Shown piece after piece: positions 52,557 through 60,259 of a stretch of DNA of 64,000 bases. Both the position numbers and the translations under genes were made by a program. Under the pieces are notes generated by a model. That model saw nothing but the letters and a program-made list of their open reading frames with translations. It searched no databases and had not been told where the DNA came from. Source of the stretch: Enterobacter sp. JBIWA008 (GTDB lineage Bacteria > Pseudomonadota > Gammaproteobacteria > Enterobacterales > Enterobacteriaceae); assembly GCF_019968765.1 (NCBI RefSeq), contig NZ_CP074149.1:1116001-1180000 (forward strand). The letters are read 5' to 3'. Position 1 is the first letter of the stretch, and each line of letters opens with the position of its first letter.

Positions 52557-53542
52557 TATGCAGCCCTCACGATGTAGTTAAACGCGGTGTTACATGGTGC
52601 GGTTTCGTTCTGGCCCTCGTCGGATAAATACACGCCACTGCTCCCCGAATATGCAAAATAAACGGTCGCTGAACTCTTACGGTAAGATTCATGAACAGCA
52701 GGAGTTTCGCCCCCGTCTCCATTACCAAACAATAATGCATGAGTGTGCTTCCTCAACTTATCAGCAGCATACGACAGAATAGCGCGGCCACTATCCAGCC
52801 CCCGCCCATCGTCCCAGCCGCGAATAAACACGCCGCGCAAATCAGGCAGACTACCTGATGGATATGCAACAGCCAGTTTGGGGTATTTTGCCCTGTCAAA
52901 AGCTGCGCCATTGCACTTGATAAAACCCGCTGGCGGTGTTGCCTGCGGCCACGGAAGCGGAAAACCTGCCGGGAAAAATTTATCAAAATCTGATTCCAGC
53001 AAATACTGCGTATGCGGATCAGCCGCGGCAATATGCGCCGCCAGCTGTTGATCCACATATGACTTAACTTCAATGACGGCATCATCGACATATTTACGGG
53101 TTGCCAGTACCACGGACGGATCGATTTTCAGCGTTACCGCCTCGGTACTGCTGACGATCAGAATCACGCGAATGACCTGCACACGCCCGCTGCCTTCCTG
53201 CAACTGCGGTTTATAGGTCTCCGCGCAGTTGGCAACTGCAATCATATCGCCGTCTTTATCAAACAGACCGATTTCACGGATCCACCATCCGCCCACGTCT
53301 TCCGGTATGACCTGTTCCGCAATGATCTGATTGGTATTTACCGGGTCGATAGTCAGCATGTTAAGTTGCGCGCGGCGCAGCTCATGCGTCAGCGCGGTTT
53401 GTGCCGGGTTCGGTGTCGGTAGCGCACCATTGCCATCACCTACGGCCATCTGGGTGATCTCAACCTTCGCACCCAATGCCGTGGCGTTTGCCAGTTTTGC
53501 CGCCCCGATATTGGTTAACAGGGCAAAATATTTAGTCGCCAC
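52556..53542 (-). CDS. H: Short tail fibre protein gpH
   Basis: A 328-aa receptor-binding fibre, half the 669 residues of P2 H. The N-terminal 150 residues (ATKYFALLTNIGAAKLANA, AVGDGNGALPTPNP, IAEQVIPEDVGGWWIREIGLF) match P2 H. After the ADPHTQYLLESDFDKFFP linker comes a tail-collar domain (PPAGFIKCNGAAFDRAKYP, LPDLRGVFIRGWDDGRG) and a short Gly/Ser tip. The GTG at 53542 follows GGAG by seven bases and overlaps the end of I. Confidence 0.9.
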   Translation of the reverse strand: MATKYFALLTNIGAAKLANATALGAKVEITQMAVGDGNGALPTPNPAQTALTHELRRAQLNMLTIDPVNTNQIIAEQVIPEDVGGWWIREIGLFDKDGDMIAVANCAETYKPQLQEGSGRVQVIRVILIVSSTEAVTLKIDPSVVLATRKYVDDAVIEVKSYVDQQLAAHIAAADPHTQYLLESDFDKFFPAGFPLPWPQATPPAGFIKCNGAAFDRAKYPKLAVAYPSGSLPDLRGVFIRGWDDGRGLDSGRAILSYAADKLRKHTHALLFGNGDGGETPAVHESYRKSSATVYFAYSGSSGVYLSDEGQNETAPCNTAFNYIVRAA

Positions 53543-54146
53543 TTGCGATCTCCACGGTATCAATTAAATGGACTGCCGCGCCGGTGTAGTCACCACCGCC
53601 CACGGATATGGTTTCAGGAAAATAGGGGTAAACGGTCAGCGTATCGCCGATATAACATCCCGCCCCAGCTTCGATATACCCCTGCGACTGAAGCGAAAGA
53701 GAAAGGCCAGTAAGGTGGCGGCTTCTCGGCTTGGCATCGTCAATAAGGCGCTCAAGCTCAAGATAGGTTTCCTCCGTAATCCCCTGCTCCTGAATACCGA
53801 TTTCGAGCTTGAATGTTCCCGGTTCTTCGCCGCTCTGCCACCACTCGATCACGCGAAGCAGAAAGCCGAACGGTTCAACGACGCGACGCAAAGCGGAAAT
53901 AGTGCCCTTCTGACGGTGAACCAGCCAGGAGGCTTTAATCACCTGCCGCTTGGTCTGTTCTGACCAGTTCTTATCCCAGCGGTCAACTGACAGCGCCCAC
54001 GCGAGATAAGGCAGAAGATCAGCGGGGCATTCGTCCGGGTTCCACAGCTTGCGCAGATCAACAGGCATATCGGTAAGCCGCTCCGTCACCTTCTCTGTAT
54101 TGCGCATAAAACCGCTGGCCGAAGGCGGCAGCATGTTCTTATTCAT
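53532..54146 (-). CDS. I: Baseplate protein gpI
   Basis: A 204-aa baseplate wedge protein, with LPYLAWALSVDRWDKNW and RRVVEPFGFLLRVIEWW typical of the family. It overlaps J by eight bases and H by 11 bases, as in a tightly packed baseplate operon. Confidence 0.92.
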   Translation of the reverse strand: MNKNMLPPSASGFMRNTEKVTERLTDMPVDLRKLWNPDECPADLLPYLAWALSVDRWDKNWSEQTKRQVIKASWLVHRQKGTISALRRVVEPFGFLLRVIEWWQSGEEPGTFKLEIGIQEQGITEETYLELERLIDDAKPRSRHLTGLSLSLQSQGYIEAGAGCYIGDTLTVYPYFPETISVGGGDYTGAAVHLIDTVEIASGD

Positions 54147-55035
54147 CAGTGCCCCCGGTTTCTATCGCGAAGGACTCGCACCGCGCTGCCTGCGTATCGG
54201 CGATCACAATATCGCTGGCAGGCTCCAGCAGCTCCACCCTCTGCACGCCTTGAACATGAAGCGCCGCCATAATGGCTGAGCGGGCAACGTCACGGCCAAT
54301 CTTGCCCTGCTGATTCAGCCAGGACTGAAGCGCGTCCTGCGCGGCGGTATGGATTGGTTCAGACTCCGGGCCGGGATAGAAATACAGCATCGCATTGATC
54401 TGATAATTCACTATCTCTGCTGCCTGAACGGTCAGACGATCGGCAACGGGGCGCTTATCGTCAGCAGACAGCGCTTTATCCACCGTCGCCAGCAGTTCCG
54501 CACTGGCAGTGCCGTCACCTTCGGTAGACAGCACAGAGACCACCACCACAGCAGGCGACGGGCTGATCGCTTTGGCGTCCGCCACTTTGCCGCTGGCACT
54601 TTTGGCAAAATATTCATATGCACCGGTTGGCCCCGCCACGCTTAGCCCTTCAAACGCAGCCTGCGCGCGCAGACGCAGTGCGGTATCACTTTCTGTTACC
54701 GCGTCAGTGGTTGCCGTCTCCGGGGTTATGATCAGGCGTTCGGTGTTCAGGTTGCCCGCGAGATTATCAAGATCGGACGATACGGCATGGCTCAACATAC
54801 ACGCCGCCGCACCGTCATTAATCCGCTGCCTGAGCATCATTTCACGGTAAGCAACTACCTGGGCGATCACGTTCAGTGGTTCGGATTCCAGCTCCAGCGC
54901 GGCGGCAACAGAAGCCTGCTGTTCCTGCGGGAATGCCGCCAGCATGACGGCTTTGACCTCGCTGAGAATGACTTCAAAGTCCAGCACTTCGATAATTTGC
55001 GGCTGCGGTAGCTGCGATAAATCAACTGTTGCCAT
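54139..55035 (-). CDS. J: Baseplate protein gpJ
   Basis: A 298-aa baseplate wedge protein. VDLSQLPQPQIIEVLDFEVI at the start and LNVIAQVVAYREMMLRQRIND are typical of P2 J. The ATG at 55035 is eight bases after GGAG; a GTG at 55044 is also in frame. It overlaps W. Confidence 0.92.
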   Translation of the reverse strand: MATVDLSQLPQPQIIEVLDFEVILSEVKAVMLAAFPQEQQASVAAALELESEPLNVIAQVVAYREMMLRQRINDGAAACMLSHAVSSDLDNLAGNLNTERLIITPETATTDAVTESDTALRLRAQAAFEGLSVAGPTGAYEYFAKSASGKVADAKAISPSPAVVVVSVLSTEGDGTASAELLATVDKALSADDKRPVADRLTVQAAEIVNYQINAMLYFYPGPESEPIHTAAQDALQSWLNQQGKIGRDVARSAIMAALHVQGVQRVELLEPASDIVIADTQAARCESFAIETGGTDE

Positions 55036-55390
55036 TGCTGCCACTCCTGAGCGTTAGCGCACTGCCTGCCGTCTGCATGGTTTCGGTGATAATACCGACC
55101 AGTTCAGCGGTAACAGCGCCATCCTTTGAATAACTGATATTGATGCCGTTCAGGGCAATACGCGGCTCCCACATCGTCAGGGCGATCACTGCCGCACTCA
55201 TACATTGCAGGCGCGTCACTTCGTTCTGTGGTTCATCCAGCAGATCGGGGATCATGCTGCCGTAGTCCCTCCGCATAACCCGGCTTGCCAGCGGCGTGGT
55301 CAGTATGTCGCGTACTGAATTCCACAGCTGATCTGTATCGGTAAGCTGGCCCGTGCCGTCCGGGTTCATCCCGGTATAGCGGACTGTCAT
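55022..55390 (-). CDS. W: Baseplate protein gpW
   Basis: A 122-aa gp25-like wedge protein, with SVRDILTTPLASRVMRRDYG and TMWEPRIALNGINIS as in P2 W. It overlaps V by four bases. Confidence 0.93.
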   Translation of the reverse strand: MTVRYTGMNPDGTGQLTDTDQLWNSVRDILTTPLASRVMRRDYGSMIPDLLDEPQNEVTRLQCMSAAVIALTMWEPRIALNGINISYSKDGAVTAELVGIITETMQTAGSALTLRSGSNGNS

Positions 55391-55968
55391 TTCGGCCCCC
55401 CTGTGTTGCTGCCGCCACCCTGCACACCACCATGCACGTGCGAATGAACAGTCACCCCGTTAGACGAAAGCGATCCGCCAGAATGGGTAACATTGCCCTT
55501 CATCGTGCCACCCTCCGACAGTTCGAACGTCCGCGCTTTCAGATGGTTGGTGCACTCTACAATTGGTGTTTCAAGCGTGACGCTGGCAGAGGCTTTGATA
55601 TGTGCTGTCTTCATGCCCTGCGCTTCCAGCGCGCTGGCCTCTGCGTCATAGCGGAAAGAGGCACCGTCTGGTGCTGTCAGCACAATCTCTTTCAGGCTGC
55701 TGCCCGGCGCAGGGTTGTCACTGCTGTAGAGACTGCCGATAATGACCGCCGTTTCAGGGTTGCCACCGATACAGCCCAGCCAGACCTGTTCACCCACGGA
55801 AGGCGGTACCCATATACTGAATGCCCCGGCACGCGTGGTATTCCAGCGCAGCCAGTCGGTCTGAAGCTCGCCGCTTTGCACGCGCACACGCCAGCTCTCT
55901 TCATCAACGGCAATAACGACGCCGACGCGGAGGATATTTTCCAGCAGGCGGATCAGTTCAGCGCTCAT
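55387..55968 (-). CDS. V: Baseplate spike gpV
   Basis: A 193-aa membrane-piercing spike. The OB-fold part (RVGVVIAVDEESWRVRVQSG, VPPSVGEQVWLGCIGG) leads to a beta-helix and a His-x-His apex, VHSHVHGGVQGGGSNTGGP, which in P2 binds iron at the tip. It overlaps S and W by four bases each. Confidence 0.94.
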   Translation of the reverse strand: MSAELIRLLENILRVGVVIAVDEESWRVRVQSGELQTDWLRWNTTRAGAFSIWVPPSVGEQVWLGCIGGNPETAVIIGSLYSSDNPAPGSSLKEIVLTAPDGASFRYDAEASALEAQGMKTAHIKASASVTLETPIVECTNHLKARTFELSEGGTMKGNVTHSGGSLSSNGVTVHSHVHGGVQGGGSNTGGPK

Positions 55969-56603
55969 CGTGCGGCACTCCCCAGACTGTTAAGCACCTG
56001 TTCTGTAATCATCTGCTCATCGCCCGCGGTAAAGCCCAGCAGCTCACGCACCGGATATTTAGCAAAGGCACCCGGCCCGACCTGGTCGCGCTGGCCATAC
56101 TGGTGTACACGCGCAATGCGTGCCGCCACGCCGTCATAACCCACGGATGTGCCCCCTGCATCAGCACGCATTTTGAGAAAGCGATAACTGCGCAGCCGCT
56201 GAAACATCGGCACCTTCTTCGCAGTGCTGCGGCGAACTGAGCGCGTATTGATCTCGATGTAACGCTCAATATCGCTGCGGTAAAACGTGCGAATATCGTT
56301 GCGCTCTTCGTCAAAGCCGGTAATGGTGCGCCCGTATTTCCCCCGGCCTCCATGCCAGTTTTTGAGGCGGCGGATCTCGCCCTGCCAGACAAACACGATG
56401 CCCTGTTGAGAACGCAGCACCCGGCGACGGCGGGCAGGGTAAGGCGAACCTTCCGGGTTTTGCTGCGCTTTGATGCGCTGTTGCTGGCTCTTTCGCAGTG
56501 CCTGGCCAACCGCGCGGGCGGTGCGAATACGTCCGGCCTGCGAGGTGCCCGCCAGTATGTCGCTGAATACCTGATCCAGCTCACGGAAGAGATCGTTACT
56601 CAT
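55965..56603 (-). CDS. S: Tail completion protein gpS
   Basis: A 212-aa basic protein of the P2 S (phage virion morphogenesis) family, with RTARAVGQALRKSQQQRI and RARRRVLRSQ-like Arg-rich parts near residues 30-65 and QYGQRDQVGPGAFAKYPVRELLGF at the end. It is longer than the 150-residue P2 S. It works with R to finish the tail. Confidence 0.9.
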   Translation of the reverse strand: MSNDLFRELDQVFSDILAGTSQAGRIRTARAVGQALRKSQQQRIKAQQNPEGSPYPARRRRVLRSQQGIVFVWQGEIRRLKNWHGGRGKYGRTITGFDEERNDIRTFYRSDIERYIEINTRSVRRSTAKKVPMFQRLRSYRFLKMRADAGGTSVGYDGVAARIARVHQYGQRDQVGPGAFAKYPVRELLGFTAGDEQMITEQVLNSLGSAAR

Positions 56604-57066
56604 GGGCGTCAGCCTCCCATGTCACATCCTCAAAGATGGCGCTCCAGTCGCCCTCCGCTGACGGGATGCGCGGCTTAGGTTCCGGCAAATGTTCCGCACG
56701 CGGAATGCCGTTTGCATCCAGAGTGACCTTCACGCGCTCGCGCAGCGGCATTTCAAAAAGAATGTCGGCGGCATCGTCGTTGTTGATAAGGGTCGTAAAT
56801 TTAATGTTCCTGTTCTTCTCCGGGTTCAGCAGCAGATCGGGCTGGTTGTGCCAGAGCCATGCCATTAACGGCAACGTGAAATCATCAATATCACCGGCAA
56901 AATTCATCACAAACAGCACCAGGGTATAGCGGTACATAAACGATGGTGTTTCGCCGGTCGTCTCGATGTTCCCTTCTTCCACAAAAACGGTGAAGGCTTC
57001 AGGGTTGGCTCTGCACCATTTGTTAGCGCGGGTCAGGGTCTCGCGCAGTGAGTCAGCTTTCAGCAT
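56596..57066 (-). CDS. R: Tail completion protein gpR
   Basis: A 156-aa protein. MLKADSLRETLTRANKWCRA at the start and MAWLWHNQPDLLLNPEKN in the middle match P2 R. It overlaps S by eight bases. Confidence 0.92.
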   Translation of the reverse strand: MLKADSLRETLTRANKWCRANPEAFTVFVEEGNIETTGETPSFMYRYTLVLFVMNFAGDIDDFTLPLMAWLWHNQPDLLLNPEKNRNIKFTTLINNDDAADILFEMPLRERVKVTLDANGIPRAEHLPEPKPRIPSAEGDWSAIFEDVTWEADAHE

Positions 57067-57078
57067 GGTGATACCTTC

Positions 57079-57171
57079 TTAACGCCCGAAACGTTCAATC
57101 GCGCCCGCAATGATCAGCAGATAAATAAGCGTCCAGTAAGGGTGAGCGCTCAGGTAGTCGAATAAGGTCAT
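57079..57171 (-). CDS. 30-aa single-pass membrane peptide
   Basis: MTLFDYLSAHPYWTLIYLLI is followed by IAGAIERFGR, so most of the peptide is one membrane segment with a basic end. Its ATG overlaps the LysC stop as ATGA, and it lies between the spanins and R. It may be a lysis-linked small protein, but its role is unknown. Confidence 0.6.
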   Translation of the reverse strand: MTLFDYLSAHPYWTLIYLLIIAGAIERFGR

Positions 57172-57482
57172 GGTGTGGCCCTCGCGTGGTCAGTCAGTCT
57201 TTTCAGGCGGCGCAGATCGAGATCGGCTATCGCCGCCTTATCGGCGTTGCAGGTATCCAGCGCATCGCGCAGGCGATCACTCCAGATGGCTATTGCGCCC
57301 CACGTTACCGGGGCGGTCAGTTCCGGCGCTGGCGTTGCTGCCGTCAGGCTTTCCGGCACCGGTTCGTGCACGATTTTCATTTGCGGCTGCGGCGGTACGG
57401 TGTTGCAGGCTGTTACTGACAGAAGCAGGAACAACAGTACTGGCACACGTATCGTCTTTGATGGCATCGCGCATGTTTTCAC
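57168..57482 (-). CDS. lysC: Outer-membrane spanin LysC (Rz1)
   Basis: A 104-aa lipoprotein in a frame nested in lysB. The GTG at 57482 lies nine bases after GGAG. The signal LLFLLLSVTAC ends in a lipobox with Cys at residue 26, and a Pro-rich segment (NTVPPQPQ) follows, typical of Rz1. With LysB it fuses the two membranes in the last step of lysis. Confidence 0.85.
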   Translation of the reverse strand: MKTCAMPSKTIRVPVLLFLLLSVTACNTVPPQPQMKIVHEPVPESLTAATPAPELTAPVTWGAIAIWSDRLRDALDTCNADKAAIADLDLRRLKRLTDHARATP

Positions 57483-57714
57483 GTCGTTTTTCTCCCTCGG
57501 CGTTTCTTTGCTGTTCGGTTGCCCTCAACTGTGCAAGGACTTCGCGGGCATCAGCAGTCAGCGCCCGCAGCTCATCCAGCACCTCACCATTACTCTTCAC
57601 CTCGCGGGAAAGTGCTTCATTGCGCACGGAGTCTTTACCGCGCTGATGTGTCTGCCAGAGCAAGCCACAAGAGGCCAGCGCCAGCAGCGCGCATAAAATG
57701 GCTGTAATCTTCAC
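57277..57714 (-). CDS. lysB: Inner-membrane spanin LysB (Rz)
   Basis: A 145-aa protein with one N-terminal membrane segment (MKITAILCALLALASCGLLW) and a periplasmic coiled coil (EALSREVKSNGEVLDELRAL and following). The lysC frame lies inside its 3' part, the usual embedded spanin layout. It overlaps the endolysin gene by four bases. Confidence 0.88.
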   Translation of the reverse strand: MKITAILCALLALASCGLLWQTHQRGKDSVRNEALSREVKSNGEVLDELRALTADAREVLAQLRATEQQRNAEGEKRRENMRDAIKDDTCASTVVPASVSNSLQHRTAAAANENRARTGAGKPDGSNASAGTDRPGNVGRNSHLE

Positions 57715-58256
57715 TTTCCAGCCTCCACGTCACGCAGGCACCACGCCTTAAAATCCGTTCTACGGTTAACCAGTCCCTGGCTGCGTTTACCGCCGCTGTT
57801 TACAAAGTCCGTCAGCCGGTTACACATCGCCTGCCATTCATGCGCCTGCGCCTTCTTCCAGATGGTCGTGCGCTGTTTTCGCTTCTGGCTGTCCGTGAAC
57901 CACATCAGGCCAGTACACCCCACATTAAGACCAGCATCCGTCATGGCCTCAAAGGCGGACTGTGGCATATACGCGCCTTCAAAATTCTGGTTAATGCAGT
58001 TTTCAGCGTGCCGCATATCGTTAATCCAGCGACCGGCGATCTCGCTGTCGCTGTACTCACGCTTTTCAACACGTCCCGTCGAACCAATTCCAACAGTCAG
58101 CACGCCAGCCGTGCAGTAGTAGGGCGTATTCCGGCAGTCTTCCCAGCCAGCAATCTTCTGCTGACCTTCAGGCGTTGTGCGCAACGCGCCAGGACTGAGC
58201 GTGATACCCAGCGCAACAATGGCCGCAATGGAGCATTTTTTAATAAGCTGTTTCAT
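57711..58256 (-). CDS. K: SAR endolysin (GH24 lysozyme) with LyzP1-like cysteine set
   Basis: A 181-aa lysozyme. The N-terminal segment KKCSIAAIVALGITLSPGAL is a weak signal anchor with Cys8. The catalytic region is GWEDCRNTPYYCTAGVLTVG: Glu39, then Cys48 where most family members have Asp, then Thr54 (E-8-C-5-T). Cys41 follows Glu39 by two residues. The same E/C/C/T spacing is found in phage P1 Lyz, where the active-site Cys is caged until the anchor leaves the membrane. The ATG at 58256 follows GGAAG; an ATG at 58268 is also possible. P2 K is unrelated to this type. Confidence 0.85.
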   Translation of the reverse strand: MKQLIKKCSIAAIVALGITLSPGALRTTPEGQQKIAGWEDCRNTPYYCTAGVLTVGIGSTGRVEKREYSDSEIAGRWINDMRHAENCINQNFEGAYMPQSAFEAMTDAGLNVGCTGLMWFTDSQKRKQRTTIWKKAQAHEWQAMCNRLTDFVNSGGKRSQGLVNRRTDFKAWCLRDVEAGK

Positions 58257-58542
58257 CTTCCGGCTCATTCTGTTGCAGAAGGTCAAGCGCCCGGCGCTCT
58301 GATTCACTCATCTGCCTGTGTTCTGCCTGCTCAAGGATCTGGTTAATCAGTTCGTTGCGACGCTTCTGCCCCCGTTCGATGCGGGCGCGATAGATCCATC
58401 CACGGGCACCAAAAACCATCCCGACGAGAAGACCGGCCAGCGCAATCTTTTCGCTTAGTGTCATGACGCCGATACTCGTGACCATTGCTGACATGGTGAA
58501 TGTCAGCCAGTCATTCAGGCGGTGAAAGAAACTTAATCCCAT
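58240..58542 (-). CDS. Phage holin family protein
   Basis: A 100-aa protein with two membrane segments (about residues 15-30 and 33-48) and a long charged cytosolic tail ending in LLQQNEPEDETAY. It sits at the P2 Y position, directly before the endolysin, and overlaps it by 17 bases. With a SAR endolysin it may act as a pinholin. Confidence 0.8.
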   Translation of the reverse strand: MGLSFFHRLNDWLTFTMSAMVTSIGVMTLSEKIALAGLLVGMVFGARGWIYRARIERGQKRRNELINQILEQAEHRQMSESERRALDLLQQNEPEDETAY

Positions 58543-58733
58543 AGCTGCACCATCTCCTGTGTCGCTTTACGCGCGATTTCCGGCAGCTCAATCTCCTGAC
58601 CGGCATCAAGAAAAACCTGCTGGCTCAGTCCTGGATTGGCAGATAACACTTTTTCGGTCACGCCCTGCGTGGTGCCGTAGTGACGCCAGCAAAGCAAATC
58701 CACCGTATCACCCTGCAATGCCTTCACTTTCAT
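58533..58733 (-). CDS. X: Tail protein gpX
   Basis: A 66-aa LysM-like tail protein. MKVKALQGDTVDLLCWRHYG and NPGLSQQVFLDAGQEIELPE match P2 X. Its ATG shares a base with the L stop (TGATG). Confidence 0.92.
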   Translation of the reverse strand: MKVKALQGDTVDLLCWRHYGTTQGVTEKVLSANPGLSQQVFLDAGQEIELPEIARKATQEMVQLWD

Positions 58734-59257
58734 CAGCAAAGCTCCGCATAGAGGCGCGGCGTGTCGCGAATGTCGGCAATACTCCAGCGGGCATCCCGCC
58801 AGAGATCATCCCGTTGCAGGTCAAGCGCGGCGGCGTCTTTGTCGCCTTTTGCTGTGGTATCAACGTCGCGATAGCCTTCGAGTACCAGCGCCCTGGCAAT
58901 CGAATAGACTGCACGCCGGAAGCGGTACACCTTCACGTTTTCACCGTTGATAATCAGCTTTTCCGTATCACCTGACAGCAGGACTGAAGGCACATCTTCC
59001 AGCGTGTGAAAACCTGCTTTGACCTGACCGGCACGCCAGTCAAGTAACTGCGCGGTGACATGGGCTACCGCTTCCGTGGTGACGTGCATCAGCCTGGACG
59101 TAGTGATACCGCCAGTGATACGCGCGGCCAGACGGAGATCGGCCAGTTTAATCACCGGCCAGAAGTCCCCGGCGCTGACGGTAGTATCACCATCATCAAC
59201 ATCGGGGGTATCACTGCCGGCAGGCAACACGCGCTTATTTGCCACAAGGCTGCTCAT
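58733..59257 (-). CDS. L: Head completion protein gpL
   Basis: A 174-aa protein that closes the filled head. The DFWPVIKLADLRLAARITGG and RALVLEGYRDVDTTAKGD segments are typical. The ATG at 59257 is chosen over one at 59272, since it aligns with the family start MSSLVANKRV. Confidence 0.9.
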   Translation of the reverse strand: MSSLVANKRVLPAGSDTPDVDDGDTTVSAGDFWPVIKLADLRLAARITGGITTSRLMHVTTEAVAHVTAQLLDWRAGQVKAGFHTLEDVPSVLLSGDTEKLIINGENVKVYRFRRAVYSIARALVLEGYRDVDTTAKGDKDAAALDLQRDDLWRDARWSIADIRDTPRLYAELC

Positions 59258-59355
59258 GCACTTATCTCCCATAAATCAGGCGGTGGGCGGGTGGTTAAAA
59301 GACCGTATACGGGCAGATATCCACCCGCGCCGCCTGTCGGACGGGGCCGAAGTCG

Positions 59356-60213
59356 TTAATTCTTTTTCTGGCTGGCAGGCTTGCGCTTTGTCGCTTTGCC
59401 TGTTGCCGTCTTAGTCGTGGTTTTACGCGCCGTCGCTTTACCTGCTGCGCTGGCGGTGGTGGTCTTTTCAGGAACAGGCTCTGCAGTACCGTCAGTTTTG
59501 TCGGTGCTGGCCGTATCGCCTTCACCCGTGCCGCTATCCGCAGACAGCTTCTTAACTTCACGGGCAAGCGTGGCAATCTCTTTTTTCACCCCCGCGTTGG
59601 GGTTGCGCGTCAGCGCCTCACGGAACAGCGCCAGCGCTTCCGCTTTGGTCGTGATATCAGTCGCACCACGGCGGGCAAGTGCACGAGCCTTGCACAACTT
59701 GGCGCGCACCACATCCGGCATATCACTGTTGGCGACAATCTCCGCCACTTCATCAAGCACTGCGGTACTGGCCGTTAAATCAGCGTCAGCATCAGCAGCG
59801 GCAAGCGTCAGCACCGGTTTACTCATTTCTTCGGTCAGGAATGTTGCTGCCGTGCGGTTGAAGTTATCCGGCAGCGTCAGCCCGTGGCGCACCACATAGC
59901 GCCCCAGCCTCAACGCAAGCGCATAGTCACGGCAGTCAATCGCCCAGACCATCAGCCTGGTGATGACTTCATCCTGCCGCCCGTTGTCACCGTCGAGCGT
60001 GCCTTCAATCCATCCCTCATATTCAGGCAGCATGGATTTTTTCATTTCGGCTTTGGTTTCTTCGGACTGCACGCCGCTAAGGCGGGACAAGTCCATACGC
60101 AGGCGATGCAGAATTTGCTCATGCGCAGTGCGCTGGATATCGGATTCTTCATCCGCCTGGCCCCGGCGTTCTGCCATGACCTTCTGAAAATGTCGTTGTG
60201 CCGGTGTTAACAT
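59356..60213 (-). CDS. M: Small terminase subunit gpM with basic C-terminal tail
   Basis: A 285-aa protein. MLTPAQRHFQKVMAERRGQA at the start and VWAIDCRDYALALRLGRYVV follow P2 M (247 aa). About 70 extra residues at the end include a low-complexity Lys/Thr/Ala tail (AAGKATARKTTTKTATGKAT, then KRKPASQKKN) that is histone-H1-like. GGGGAG lies eight bases before the ATG. Confidence 0.9.
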   Translation of the reverse strand: MLTPAQRHFQKVMAERRGQADEESDIQRTAHEQILHRLRMDLSRLSGVQSEETKAEMKKSMLPEYEGWIEGTLDGDNGRQDEVITRLMVWAIDCRDYALALRLGRYVVRHGLTLPDNFNRTAATFLTEEMSKPVLTLAAADADADLTASTAVLDEVAEIVANSDMPDVVRAKLCKARALARRGATDITTKAEALALFREALTRNPNAGVKKEIATLAREVKKLSADSGTGEGDTASTDKTDGTAEPVPEKTTTASAAGKATARKTTTKTATGKATKRKPASQKKN

Positions 60214-60259
60214 CGTCACTTCTCCCCGTAATGGCGGGGGAATTCCCCCGCCGCGTCTG

